Assembly: GCA_020073615.1 (NCBI GenBank)
Contig: JAIQEX010000002.1
Span: 84,877 to 148,876 of the forward strand
DNA: 64,000 nucleotides
From: Terriglobia bacterium
GTDB taxonomy: Bacteria > Acidobacteriota > Terriglobia > Bryobacterales > Bryobacteraceae
Direction of reading: 5' to 3'
A program made the position numbers and the translations under genes. Under the pieces are notes generated by a model. The model was not told the DNA's origin and did not search any database. It saw only the letters and a program-made list of their open reading frames with translations. This document shows, piece after piece, positions 12,955 to 24,550 of this stretch; the stretch's first letter is position 1; the number at the start of each line of letters is the position of its first letter.

Positions 12955-14577
12955 ATGATTACCGCAGCCGTACAAGAACGCGAGCATTATTTGAACGCCA
13001 GCTACGGCATCAAGTCGTGGCTTCTGACCAAGGACCATAAGCGCATCGGGCTGTTGTACCTCGCCACCATCACGTTCTTCTTTTTTCTGGGCGGCGCCTT
13101 CGCCACGCTGATCCGCGTCGAGCTGCTCACGCCGCAGGGCGACCTGGTTTCTTCGGAAACCTACAACAAGCTGTTCACCATGCACGGCGTGGCCATGGTG
13201 TTCTTCTTCCTGATTCCGGCGATTCCCGCCACCCTGGGCAACTTCTTCCTTCCGATGATGATCGGCGCGCGCGACCTGGCGTTTCCGCGCATCAACCTGC
13301 TGAGCTGGTACCTGCTGGTGCTCGGCGGGTTGCTGAGTCTCTATGCCATGCTGGCCGGCGGCGTGGACACCGGCTGGACATTCTACACGCCCTACAGCAC
13401 CTCCTACTCGAACACCTGGGTGATCGCCACCGCGCTGGGAATTTTCGTGGCGGGCTTCTCTTCCATTCTCACGGGGCTGAACTTCATCGTCACCGTGCAC
13501 CGCATGCGCGCCCCCGGCATGACGTGGTTCCGCCTGCCGCTGTTCGTGTGGTCTACCTACGCTACTTCCGTCATCCAGGTGCTGGGCACGCCCGTGCTGG
13601 CGGTGACCATCATCCTGCTGTTCTGCGAGCGCGTATTCCACCTCGGCATCTTCGACCCCACGCGCGGGGGCGACCCGGTGCTGTTCCAACACCTGTTCTG
13701 GTTCTACTCGCACCCCGCGGTGTACATCATGGTGCTGCCCGCCATGGGCGTCATCAGCGAGCTGGTGTCGGTATATTCGCGCAAGCCGGTGTTCGGTTAC
13801 CACTTCGTGGCGTTTGCGAGCGTGGCCATCGCCGTACTCGGATTCCTGGTGTGGGGGCATCACCTGTTCGTCAGCACGCAGTCGCTCTATGCCGGCTTGG
13901 TGTTTTCATTCTTGAGCTACTTTGTGGCGATACCCTCGGCCATTAAGGTGTTCAACTGGACGGCCACGCTGTACAAGGGTTCGATTTCCTACGCCACCCC
14001 GATGCTGTACGCGTTCGGCTTCATCGGGCTGTTCACCATCGGGGGGCTGACGGGGCTGTTCGTGGCCGCCCTGGGATTCGATGTGCATGTCACCGATACG
14101 TATTTCGTAGTGGCGCACTTTCACTACATCATGGTGGGCGGAACCATCATGGCCTACCTCGGCGGGCTGCATTACTGGTGGCCCAAGATGACCGGCCGCA
14201 TGTATCCGGAGGGATGGGCGAAGCTTTCGGCACTGGTGATTTTCCTGGGCTTCAATCTGACGTTTTTCCCGCAGTTCGTCCTGGGTTACCTGGGAATGCC
14301 GCGCCGCTATCACGTCTATCCGCCCGAATTCCAGGTTCTGCACGTGCTGTCGACCGCGGGCGCGTCGGTGCTTGCGGTGGGCTACGTGATTCCCATGATT
14401 TATTTCATCTGGTCGCTGCGCTACGGAAAAGTGGCGGGGGCCAATCCGTGGAACGCGACCGGCCTGGAGTGGCAGACCGCCTCGCCGCCTCCCGCCCACA
14501 ATTTTGACCAGTCCCCGGTGGTCACCCACGAAGCGTACGACTACAGCACGGTCCTGGGGGAGGTCGAAGTTGGCTAG
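12955..14577 (+). CDS. coxA: Cytochrome c oxidase subunit I (haem-copper oxidase, A2-like)
   Basis: A 540-residue protein with twelve membrane helices. It holds low-spin haem a, the haem a3-CuB centre and the proton channels. The helix VI motif reads [14 protein letters not shown]: the Glu of A1-type oxidases (GHPEVY) is replaced by the Tyr-Ser pair (YSHP) that defines subtype A2. The CuB/haem ligand stretch [11 protein letters not shown] is intact. It is placed between coxB and coxC, and its stop overlaps the coxC start. Confidence 0.97.
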   Translation: MITAAVQEREHYLNASYGIKSWLLTKDHKRIGLLYLATITFFFFLGGAFATLIRVELLTPQGDLVSSETYNKLFTMHGVAMVFFFLIPAIPATLGNFFLPMMIGARDLAFPRINLLSWYLLVLGGLLSLYAMLAGGVDTGWTFYTPYSTSYSNTWVIATALGIFVAGFSSILTGLNFIVTVHRMRAPGMTWFRLPLFVWSTYATSVIQVLGTPVLAVTIILLFCERVFHLGIFDPTRGGDPVLFQHLFWFYSHPAVYIMVLPAMGVISELVSVYSRKPVFGYHFVAFASVAIAVLGFLVWGHHLFVSTQSLYAGLVFSFLSYFVAIPSAIKVFNWTATLYKGSISYATPMLYAFGFIGLFTIGGLTGLFVAALGFDVHVTDTYFVVAHFHYIMVGGTIMAYLGGLHYWWPKMTGRMYPEGWAKLSALVIFLGFNLTFFPQFVLGYLGMPRRYHVYPPEFQVLHVLSTAGASVLAVGYVIPMIYFIWSLRYGKVAGANPWNATGLEWQTASPPPAHNFDQSPVVTHEAYDYSTVLGEVEVG

Positions 14578-15244
14578 CGAGGCTCACGCCGAAACGCCCG
14601 CGCTGCGCGAGCAGTTCGATACCGAAGAGCAGCAGAAGGATGCCTCGACGCTGGGGATGTGGATCTTCCTCATCACCGAAATCATGTTTTTCGGCGGCAT
14701 GTTCCTGGCGTACATCGTGTACCGCGGCGCCAATCCGTTGGTCTTCGCAGTGGCCTCGAGCAGCCTGAACGTGTATATCGGCGCCGCCAATACCGTGGTC
14801 TTGCTGTGCAGCAGCTTCACCATGGTGCTGGCCGTGCGCGGCGCGCAACTGGGCCAGCGCCAGACCATTGTCCTGTTCCTGATTCTGACCCTGATCCTGG
14901 GGGGCGTGTTCCTGGGAGTCAAGGCCTACGAATGGAACGAGAAGTTCCAGGAGCATCACGTGCCCGGGCCGGCATTCCATTTCGAGGGCCTGCCGCCGGA
15001 GTTGCAGGGCCGCGCGCAGTTGTTCTTCTCGCTCTACTTCGCCATGACCGGCCTGCACGCTCTGCACATGGTGATCGGCGTGGGGATTCTGTCACTGCTA
15101 ATCTGGCAGGCCCGCAAGGGAACCTACTCGGCAGCATACATGACGCCGGTCGACGTGAGCGGCCTCTACTGGCACTTCGTGGACATCATCTGGATTTTCC
15201 TGTTCCCGCTGCTCTACCTGATCGACCGGCACCTGGGGAAATAA
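14570..15244 (+). CDS. coxC: Cytochrome c oxidase subunit III
   Basis: A 224-residue protein. TTG 14570 is taken as start because GGGGGAGG lies 6-8 bases upstream and the codon overlaps the end of coxA. After a 25-residue soluble head (ending STLGMW) there are five membrane helices. Typical subunit III stretches are present, such as [15 protein letters not shown] and [17 protein letters not shown], including the conserved HxxH-like and WHFVD residues. It packs against subunit I and supports proton uptake. Confidence 0.95.
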   Translation: MASEAHAETPALREQFDTEEQQKDASTLGMWIFLITEIMFFGGMFLAYIVYRGANPLVFAVASSSLNVYIGAANTVVLLCSSFTMVLAVRGAQLGQRQTIVLFLILTLILGGVFLGVKAYEWNEKFQEHHVPGPAFHFEGLPPELQGRAQLFFSLYFAMTGLHALHMVIGVGILSLLIWQARKGTYSAAYMTPVDVSGLYWHFVDIIWIFLFPLLYLIDRHLGK

Positions 15245-15246
15245 CC

Positions 15247-15546
15247 ATGACGGAACACATCGATCGCGTCCGGACTTACGCGCTGGTCTTCGCCGTGCTG
15301 ATCGCCCTTACCGTGCTCACCACGGCGGTGGCCTTTGTGGATCTGGGCCCCTTCAGTGTGGTGGTGGCGCTGGCCATCGCGGTGGGCAAGATGCTGCTGG
15401 TAGCGCTTTTCTTCATGCACATCCGTCACAGCACGCGGCTCACGCGCCTGGTGGTGCTGGGCGGGCTGCTGTGGCTGATCATTCTGATTCTGCTCAGCCT
15501 GACGGACTTCGCCACGCGCACCTGGGTCGGTGTGCCGGGCCGGTAG
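15247..15546 (+). CDS. coxD: Cytochrome c oxidase subunit IV (prokaryotic type)
   Basis: A 99-residue protein with three membrane helices (about 12-32, 36-56 and 70-90), starting 2 bases after the coxC stop. The loop KMLLVALFFMHIRHS between helices two and three is characteristic of the short subunit IV found in caa3 operons. It is the last gene of the respiratory operon; a short hairpin follows. Confidence 0.93.
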   Translation: MTEHIDRVRTYALVFAVLIALTVLTTAVAFVDLGPFSVVVALAIAVGKMLLVALFFMHIRHSTRLTRLVVLGGLLWLIILILLSLTDFATRTWVGVPGR

Positions 15547-15574
15547 GCCCGCGCAAAAGTCGATCATAAACAGG

Positions 15575-15597
15575 CGGTGGGTAAACTACCCGCGTTT
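15575..15597. terminator. Possible hairpin terminator between coxD and the methyltransferase
   Basis: The segment contains GGGTA-AAC-TACCC with flanking partial pairing and overlaps the stop codon of the convergent methyltransferase gene. It lies about 30 bases beyond coxD. There is only a short T-run, so termination is not certain. Confidence 0.35.
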
Positions 15598-16230
15598 GCC
15601 ACCTACTGCACAGATCCAACCCTTGTCGTACTCCTCAAATAACTGAACATCGGAATAGCCGGCCTTTGAGAACAGCTCGCGGTGCTCGCTGACACTCATA
15701 TGCGCATAATTCATTATCCCCGGCAATTTCTCTAGCCTTTGGAGCAGCCGATCGTACTTACCACCCTTGTAAGCTTCTGCGATGATGATGAGCTTCCCGC
15801 CAGGCTTCAACAGGTGTAGTATCTCTTGCATGTCGGCGTTCAAGTCGGGCCAGTAATAGTGAGTCTCCACTGCGGTGACCAGATCGAACATCCGATCCGG
15901 GAAGGGCAGGTGCGATACGGAGCCGAGCAGAACTTCGACACGGCCCGCCGCTATCCACTTGCGATTTGCCCGCCGCGACGCGGCAACGCTCTCTTCCGAG
16001 TAATCGATGCCGTACGTCTTCCCCTCCGGCGCCATGGCGGCCAGCCTGGCGACGGTCCTCCCACCGCCACAGCCCACATCGAGAATGGTGTCGCGGTTCT
16101 GAATCGAAACATGCTTCAACCCCCACGCCGTCACCTTGGAGTGACGGCGATTCATACTCCAAAGATTCACTCTGCCAAGCCAGCCGCTCGGCTTGCTGCA
16201 CTGCATCAGCAACGCGGTCCCGAGGCTCAT
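15586..16230 (-). CDS. Class I SAM-dependent methyltransferase
   Basis: A 214-residue protein of the UbiE/Methyltransf_11 type. SAM-binding motif I is LDVGCGGGRT near residue 50. An acidic residue closes the second strand (YGIDYSEES near 75), the post-motif is FDLVTAVE near 116, and the LKPGGKLIII strand is near 140. An N-terminal segment with a Trp- and Ser-rich helix resembles short methyltransferases that act on small or lipid-linked substrates, but the substrate cannot be assigned. Its base composition is less GC-rich than the genes on either side, which hints at a different history. Confidence 0.85.
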   Translation of the reverse strand: MSLGTALLMQCSKPSGWLGRVNLWSMNRRHSKVTAWGLKHVSIQNRDTILDVGCGGGRTVARLAAMAPEGKTYGIDYSEESVAASRRANRKWIAAGRVEVLLGSVSHLPFPDRMFDLVTAVETHYYWPDLNADMQEILHLLKPGGKLIIIAEAYKGGKYDRLLQRLEKLPGIMNYAHMSVSEHRELFSKAGYSDVQLFEEYDKGWICAVGGKRG

Positions 16231-16347
16231 GAGTCTCCCACCGTATACCGGCTGTCCGCCTGGCCTGGCGGGGCGAATGGCCCGCTTCCTGGGAATGCCG
16301 TGCGTGATGAGCCTTTAGAAGCTTCCCGAGCGCGAGGGACGGTCCTA

Positions 16348-17631
16348 TTAGTGGTCCCGGTTCGCCGCGTTCTGCGCGGACACCTTCTCCATGGCGGCTA
16401 ATTGCGAGCGCACCGCGGCCGCGTCCGGAGCATCGGGAGCGAGCTGAAGATAAGTCCGGAACTGCTCCGCGGCCCCGGAATAATCCTGGTGCCGCACCAG
16501 AATGAGGCCCAGCAGGTGAAACGATTTCGGGTACTGATGCTGCGTATCCAGCTTCAGCGCCTGGCGCACGCTCTTTTCCGCTGCGTCGATCTTCTTCAAG
16601 TTGTAATTGGCCACGGCATTGAAGAGAAACGCCTGCGGATAATCGAAAGGATCAAGCGTCACGGCGCGCTCGGTGGTGTCGGCCGCCTCCTGCCATTTCT
16701 GCGAGTTCATGGCAATCAGGGAAAGTTCCAGGTAGGGAACGACAAACGTGGGGTCAGCCTTTACGGCGTATTGGAAAGAGCCGCGCGCGGTATAGAAGTC
16801 GCCCTGGATGGCCTGCAGTTTCCCCAGTTCGCACCAGGCCGCCGAGTAGTTCGGGTACACTTCCACCGCCTTTTGGAAATCCTTCGTGGCGTCGTCGGAT
16901 TTGTTCTTCTTGACCGCCGCCAGCCCCTTCTCGAAAGCCTTGCGGGCGTCTTTGGGCGCGGCCAGCGAAACCGCGCTGATGGTGCTTCCTTCGGAGGGAC
17001 CTATGCGGTGGAGAAGGATGGTGCCGAGATCGGGATTGTCCATCGCGCGATGGGTGGCGAGGTTCACCGACTGGGAACGAAAGCCGGACAGCTTGGCGCG
17101 CAACTCGCAGGCGAAGAACCGCTGGTCCATGCCTCCCATCGACGACGGGCCCCCGCCGGGCAAAGAACCCATGGAGGAGCGCCCGAAACCGGTTCCGGCA
17201 TTCTGCATCCCGCCGCCAGGCCCCCCCGTTTCACTGGCGTCTTGCAGTACGCCGTTGTTGTTCTGCCCAAGCTGGATGCCAAAGTAGCCCCTGCTGTCGG
17301 TATAACCCTCGGCGTGCGGCACGCCGTTGCACACGCGCTCGATGGTCACCGTATCCGGCGGCGCGGTGCCGTCCTCCAGCATCACCCGGCCGCTGAGGAA
17401 AATCGGCTGTGGTATCGATGGCGCGTTGTTGGGATTGTTGGTGGTGCTGGGGATGGACCCGGTAGTCCGGCCGGTTATGCCACCCGTGCCTGTCCCCGTC
17501 CCCGTACTTCCCGTCCCGGTTGATGGCGGCGCCGAGCCGCCCCCGCCCCTGCCCTGACTCCAGGCTGGTTGCAGCGGCAAAATCGCCGCCGCGAGTAATG
17601 TACCGAATCCTACAAAGATCCGAGGGAGCAT
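16348..17631 (-). CDS. Exported TPR-repeat protein with Gly/Thr-rich linker
   Basis: A 427-residue protein. A signal peptide (1-25, ends AWSQ) is followed by a low-complexity Gly/Ser/Thr stretch to about residue 70. Next comes a beta-rich domain (FLSGRVMLEDG ... GYTDSRGYFGI) resembling a carboxypeptidase-regulatory or surface beta-sandwich, with a Gly/Met-rich insertion. From about residue 230 to the end lie four or five TPR hairpins, for example AFEKGLAAVKKNKSDDATKDF and ARGSFQYAVKADPTFVVPYL. This layout is common in Acidobacteria and suggests a periplasmic or outer-membrane scaffold. No specific function can be given. Confidence 0.8.
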   Translation of the reverse strand: MLPRIFVGFGTLLAAAILPLQPAWSQGRGGGGSAPPSTGTGSTGTGTGTGGITGRTTGSIPSTTNNPNNAPSIPQPIFLSGRVMLEDGTAPPDTVTIERVCNGVPHAEGYTDSRGYFGIQLGQNNNGVLQDASETGGPGGGMQNAGTGFGRSSMGSLPGGGPSSMGGMDQRFFACELRAKLSGFRSQSVNLATHRAMDNPDLGTILLHRIGPSEGSTISAVSLAAPKDARKAFEKGLAAVKKNKSDDATKDFQKAVEVYPNYSAAWCELGKLQAIQGDFYTARGSFQYAVKADPTFVVPYLELSLIAMNSQKWQEAADTTERAVTLDPFDYPQAFLFNAVANYNLKKIDAAEKSVRQALKLDTQHQYPKSFHLLGLILVRHQDYSGAAEQFRTYLQLAPDAPDAAAVRSQLAAMEKVSAQNAANRDH

Positions 17632-17774
17632 CCCGCCCTCCTATTCGGCCTATTATCCCATAAGAGGCGGCCCCGGTGTTGTTAACCAAGTCACGCCCAA
17701 TAGCGCGGCCGCCGGCCGGGTTGGGCGGCGCGATACCTCTTTTGCGCGGCTGCTAGAATGGCACGCAGGTGCAT

Positions 17775-18395
17775 ATGACAAAGCTCTTGTTCCCGCTGAG
17801 TGGGGCTCTCCTTTTGATTCTGACGAGTTGTTCCGAACAGCCCCAGACCGCTGCCCGGAAGGAGCCGGAAAAGGCGGCTGAGCCAGTGACCGGCCAGAGC
17901 GCGCTCTGGAAGATGTATCAGGCCGCCCGGTCCTGGGCGCCCGACGCTCAAGTGCTGAAGCTGAACAGCATTCGCCTGGCTGAAGTACCCCAGGTGCCTG
18001 GCAAGGCCGCCGCGTGGCAGGCCACCTTCACTTCGGACGCCAAAAGCCGGGCGCGGTCATACACGTATTCCGTGATCGAGTCGGCCGCCAACCTGCACAA
18101 GGACGTTTTTGCGGGGCTGGAAGAGGGCTGGTCGGGGCCCCATGGCTCCTCGGCGCCGTTCCTCATCGCGGCCGTTAAAATCGATACCGATGCCGCCTAC
18201 CAGACCGCGCTCGGCAACGGGGGCAGCGATTACGACAAGAAGGACCCCGGCAAGACGATCACCCTGCTGCTCGAGAAGACCACCAAGTTTCCCGACCCGG
18301 CATGGCGCGTAATCTGGGGCGAATCGGCGGGCACCGCGAACTTCTCGGTGTACGTGGACGCCTCTACCGGCGGTTTCCTCGAAAAGATGCACTGA
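17775..18395 (+). CDS. Lipoprotein of unknown function
   Basis: A 206-residue protein. ATG 17775 follows an AGGTG; a GTG six bases earlier is also possible. The signal peptide ends in LILTSC, a clear lipobox. The mature part begins with a charged linker (KEPEKAAEPV) and has a single mixed alpha/beta domain with the stretches WRVIWGES and VYVDASTGGFLEKM at its end. That pattern recalls small PepSY-like domains, where a substituted strand ends in DA-x-TG. The role is unknown. It is divergent from the TPR gene and convergent with the DACNV-like gene, with only 8 bases to the latter. Confidence 0.75.
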   Translation: MTKLLFPLSGALLLILTSCSEQPQTAARKEPEKAAEPVTGQSALWKMYQAARSWAPDAQVLKLNSIRLAEVPQVPGKAAAWQATFTSDAKSRARSYTYSVIESAANLHKDVFAGLEEGWSGPHGSSAPFLIAAVKIDTDAAYQTALGNGGSDYDKKDPGKTITLLLEKTTKFPDPAWRVIWGESAGTANFSVYVDASTGGFLEKMH

Positions 18396-18403
18396 TCCCA
18401 CAC

Positions 18404-19553
18404 TCACAGCAACAGCGCCTCGATGCGGTGCGCGTGGACCATGGCCTCGCAGGGAGACCACTCGAAGATGGTGAAGCGCCCGTCCTGCGACGCCACCAGC
18501 GCCACCGCGTCACGCTGATCCTGGACGAATTGCGTCGCCGACAAGTGCCGCGTGCCGCCGAGTTGTTCGGGATGAACAACGGCCGGCGTGCCCCCTAAAA
18601 CCGGCTCCGTAACGGTGACCTGATCGACCTGCGGGCAGCCCTTGCGGCCGCCGATCTTGGCGCCAAAACCGAGCAGCTCGTATCCATCGGTGAGCACCAC
18701 CGCGCCATCGACCGCGGTCAGGCCGGCGATGGCTTCCACGGTCCGGCCGAGCGCCTCCTGCCAACCGCGTCCTTCCTTCTCCCGCGGAATCTCCCGGCTC
18801 AGAATCGCGAGCTCCGAAAAGGGAGGCAACACAGCGTACGGCATGGGCCACACGATCGATTCGCGCCAGGACTCCGAGCCCGACGGAACCACCAGCAGCG
18901 ATCCGCCGTGCTCATGCGCGCGCATGGAAACCGCCAGTTGCACCAGCACGTTGACGGAGCGGACCCACGAGCCCGGCGAATCGAAGCCGAGCAGCGAAGT
19001 GAGGAGCGCGGGGCAGCCGGGCAACTGCGAGGCCTGCTCGTCCACGACTTTGACCTGGTCGCCCTCGATCACGGCTACGTTGACGAATTTGCCCGACTCC
19101 TCGCCGCTGTGATGTTTGACCACCAGCAATCCGGGCGCGGACACTTCGAGCACGAAGCACAGAGTGGGTGTGGTGCGGGTGGTCCCCCAGACGGCCAGCT
19201 CGCTGCCATCGTGCCAGACCCCCAGGTGAATCCCGGGACGCTCCACGGCCGGCGCCACGCGCGTGAGGGCGGCGGGCTCCAGCGGCATGGGCCGCTCGAA
19301 CAGGAGCGGATGGACGGCTTCTTCGGGCGAGAGATATGCGAGCGAGATTTTCGGCACGTAGCCTTCCTCGCGCCGCAGGCTGGCCCAGAAAGCGGCGTCG
19401 ATCACGGCTTCAATCGTGGCGGCATCGGGAAGCGAAGCCAGAGGCTCCCGTCCGCGGTCTCGCGCCTCCGCCAGGTGCCGGGCAAAGTGGGCCTCGACCA
19501 CCGGGGACGCGGCGCGGGCGGCGGGATAGCCTCTGGTCTCCCGCTGCCGAGCG

Positions 19554-19564
<11 letters not shown>
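18404..19564 (-). CDS. DACNV/DisA_N-like putative sensor or nucleotide-binding protein
   Basis: A 386-residue protein. GTG 19564 is chosen because it has GGAG about ten bases upstream and overlaps the clpB stop by 11 bases. The C-terminal half (about 230-386) shows the two signature motifs of diadenylate-cyclase (DisA_N) folds: DGAVVL near residue 290 and GTRH near 340. The residues after GTRH are LSA, not the catalytic RxA. This pattern fits the DACNV group of DAC-related sensor domains rather than a proven cyclic di-AMP synthase. The N-terminal half is a beta-rich domain of unknown fold. Translational coupling to clpB suggests a link to stress response, which is inference. Confidence 0.65.
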
Positions 19565-22205
<2,641 letters not shown>

Positions 22206-22302
22206 AGCCACTATTCTGATGCTATTCGCACGGTTCGCGCGCGTGGGAACGAAACCGGCGGTCGCGGATTCGCATCTAACCATACAAAGTGGAGGTTAGG
22301 TT

Positions 22303-22440
22303 ATGAGCCGGGTACGAGGGCGCTGGTTACGTCTGGCGGGCCTGTGGTGCTCGGTCATGCATGGTGGCACCACGTGGCCGATCCACGGCCACTACCGCTG
22401 CCGGACGTGCAGCCGGGTATATTCATCGCCCTGGGACTGA
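22303..22440 (+). CDS. Small Cys/His protein (45 residues), possible zinc-binding
   Basis: A 45-residue reading frame starting at ATG 22303 with a good GGAGG ribosome site seven bases upstream. The N-terminal third is basic and hydrophobic. The C-terminal half reads WPIHGHYRCRTCSRVY and ends in PWD. Potential ligands are Cys16, His20, His28, His30, Cys33 and Cys36, so a CxxC knuckle plus His residues could hold zinc. I recall similar tiny proteins ending in a CRTC-x-x-x-Y-x-x-PW pattern in acidobacterial genomes, which supports a real gene. Its role is unknown. It lies between the divergent clpB and the end of the leftward flagellar arm. Confidence 0.6.
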   Translation: MSRVRGRWLRLAGLWCSVMHGGTTWPIHGHYRCRTCSRVYSSPWD

Positions 22441-22462
22441 AGTGCGCGGGACCTCGAATGCG

Positions 22463-22762
22463 CTAACGCTGGCGTTCCAGTCCCTTGGCGATCATGGCGG
22501 AGAGTCCCAGGCCGCCGCGTTGCGCCATCACCGTGGCGAGTTGCTGTTCGGCATACTCGCTGGCGCAGTCGGTTGAGCCGTCCTGTCCGGAGCCCAGCCA
22601 GCCGCCGCCCGATTCCCGCGCGGCGCGCAGAATCTGGCCCATCAGCAGCGCCTCGAATTGCTTGGCGGCGTCGCGGATCTTGGCCGGATCGTCGGGCTTG
22701 CGCGCGGCAGCTTGCGGCGATAGCGCGGCAGCGGCCGGTTTACCGATTGTCAGTTCGCCCAT
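22463..22762 (-). CDS. flgJ: Flagellar rod-binding protein (FlgJ N-terminal domain only)
   Basis: A 99-residue protein matching the rod-binding domain of FlgJ. The family helix KQFEALLMGQILRAAR begins near residue 35, and a Gly-rich loop leads to SEYAEQQLATVMAQRGGLGL. The peptidoglycan hydrolase domain found in enterobacterial FlgJ is absent, as in many non-enterobacterial species, so rod passage through peptidoglycan needs a separate hydrolase. It is the last gene of the leftward arm flgF-G-A-H-I-J, one base after flgI. Confidence 0.88.
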   Translation of the reverse strand: MGELTIGKPAAAALSPQAAARKPDDPAKIRDAAKQFEALLMGQILRAARESGGGWLGSGQDGSTDCASEYAEQQLATVMAQRGGLGLSAMIAKGLERQR

Positions 22763-22763
22763 C

Positions 22764-23861
22764 TTAGATCACCTCTATTTCAGCTTCGAGAGCGCCGGCG
22801 CTCCGCAGGTTTTGCAGGATGGCGATCACATCCCGCGGGGTGGAGCCGATGGCCGCCAGCGCGCGCACCAGCTCCTCGACCGTGGCGCCCTGCTTCAGCA
22901 CCACATTGCGCGCTTTCTCTTCCTTGGCGGCTACGGTGGTTGTGGGGATCACTTCGGTGGTGCCTTGTGCCAGGGCCGCGGGCTGGGAAACGGTAAAGGT
23001 GGTCTGGATCTCCACGCTCAGATTGCCGTGCAGAATCGCCACTGGCGCGATGCGCACGTCCTTACCCAGGACGATAGTGCCGGTGCGCTCGTTGATGATT
23101 ACGCGCGCGGGCCGGTCCGCTTCCACTTGCAGGGTCTCCAGCTCGGCGATGAATTCGGTGGTGCGGGCGGCGAACTCGGCCGGTACGGTGACGCTCACCA
23201 GGCCGGCGTTCTCGGTGCGGGCCGTGGTTGTGCCGGCCGGGAACTTCTTGTTCACCGCTTCGACAATGCGCGACGAGGTGGTGAAATCCGATTGGCGCAG
23301 TTGCAGGCGTACCACCCCGTGCGGGAGCACCGACGGCGCGGCGCGCTCGACGATGGCGCCTTCCGGCGTCCGGCCCACCGTGGGGTGATTCACCGTCTGC
23401 GTGGCGCCGCCTTTGCCGGCGGAAAAGCCGCCGGTCATCACCGGTCCTTGCCCCACGGCGTACACCTGGCCATCGGCGCCGCGCAGCGAAGTCAACACCA
23501 GGATGCCGCCTTGCAGGTTGCTGGCGTCGCCAATGGCGGCCACGGTGGTGTCTATGCGCATGCCGGGCTGGGCGAAAGCGGGCAGACTGGAAGTGACCAT
23601 GACGGCCGCGGTGTTGTTCACTCGGATGGCCGTGGACGGCACGGAAACTCCCATGCGGTTCAGCATGTTGGCGAGGCTCTGCGCGGAGAACATGGTCTGG
23701 CGCCGGTCGCCGGTGCCCGCCAGCCCGATCACCAGGCCATAACCGATCAGTTGGTTCTCGCGAACACCCTCGATGGACACGAGGTCCTTGAGGCGGGCCG
23801 CGGGTGCCGGGGCCGGCCGCAGGAGAAACAGAAGAAGAGCGATCAGGCAGCGTTTTTTCAT
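22764..23861 (-). CDS. flgI: Flagellar P-ring protein FlgI
   Basis: A 365-residue periplasmic protein forming the P ring around the distal rod in the peptidoglycan layer. A signal peptide covers residues 1-21 (ends APAAR). The family opening DLVSIEGVRENQLIGYGLVIGLAGTGD is present up to about residue 50, and the C-terminal VEELVRALAAIGSTPRDVIAIL stretch is intact. Full length for the family. Its start is two bases after the flgH stop. Confidence 0.96.
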   Translation of the reverse strand: MKKRCLIALLLFLLRPAPAPAARLKDLVSIEGVRENQLIGYGLVIGLAGTGDRRQTMFSAQSLANMLNRMGVSVPSTAIRVNNTAAVMVTSSLPAFAQPGMRIDTTVAAIGDASNLQGGILVLTSLRGADGQVYAVGQGPVMTGGFSAGKGGATQTVNHPTVGRTPEGAIVERAAPSVLPHGVVRLQLRQSDFTTSSRIVEAVNKKFPAGTTTARTENAGLVSVTVPAEFAARTTEFIAELETLQVEADRPARVIINERTGTIVLGKDVRIAPVAILHGNLSVEIQTTFTVSQPAALAQGTTEVIPTTTVAAKEEKARNVVLKQGATVEELVRALAAIGSTPRDVIAILQNLRSAGALEAEIEVI

Positions 23862-23863
23862 GG

Positions 23864-24550
23864 TCAGAAAGGAAGCAGCCCTAACAGCAGGCGGTAAAGG
23901 ATGAATGGCCGTTTGATGGCGTCGCCCACCACACCCTTGCCGTTCACGCGCAGCTCGAGCTGGCCCAGCCGGTTGGATGCCACGCTATTGGTGGGGTCTA
24001 TATCGGCGGGCCGGACCACGCCGCGCACGGTGATCGTCTGGCGTTCGGAATTGATTTGGATATCCTTGGAGGCCTCCACTACCAGGACCCCGTTGGGAAG
24101 TACGTGGGTCACATGCGCCGTCAGTGTAGTGGATAAAGTAGTGCTGCGGCTGGTAGTGCCCTGACCGGCCAGTTGCGTATCGCCGGACATGCCCGCCAGG
24201 TTGGCCAGCGGGCTGGTCGCTTTGACCACGCCGGCCAGCGCGCTCACTGAGTTTTTCGTGCTGGAGGTGCGCTGCGTCTTGGTGGTGCCGCTGGTGACCG
24301 CCGAGGCCTGTTCCGCCACCACGATGGTCAGCACATCGTCCACCTGGCTGGCGCGCATGTCGCGCGCGGCGTCCGCCAGGCGGGAGCCTGCCGACCAGAT
24401 GGAGCCAGGCGTGGCCGGCGCAGCCTCCGCCGAGCGGGCGTCGGCATCCGACACATAACGGTCTAACGGCGAGGCTACCGGCGGTGCGGCTTTCTTCTTG
24501 GCGCCGAACGCCACACCGCCAACCAGGAGCAGACAGAGCAGCCACTTCAT
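23864..24550 (-). CDS. flgH: Flagellar L-ring protein FlgH
   Basis: A 228-residue protein forming the outer-membrane L ring. Family motifs are present: GSIWS near residue 48, DDVLTIVVAEQASA near 70 and VRPADIDPTNSVASNRL near the C-terminus. FlgH is normally a lipoprotein. Here the leader (1-16) ends in VAFGAKKKA with no lipobox Cys, the only leader Cys being residue 6, so it looks like an ordinary signal peptide. The start overlaps the flgA stop by four bases. Confidence 0.94.
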   Translation of the reverse strand: MKWLLCLLLVGGVAFGAKKKAAPPVASPLDRYVSDADARSAEAAPATPGSIWSAGSRLADAARDMRASQVDDVLTIVVAEQASAVTSGTTKTQRTSSTKNSVSALAGVVKATSPLANLAGMSGDTQLAGQGTTSRSTTLSTTLTAHVTHVLPNGVLVVEASKDIQINSERQTITVRGVVRPADIDPTNSVASNRLGQLELRVNGKGVVGDAIKRPFILYRLLLGLLPF

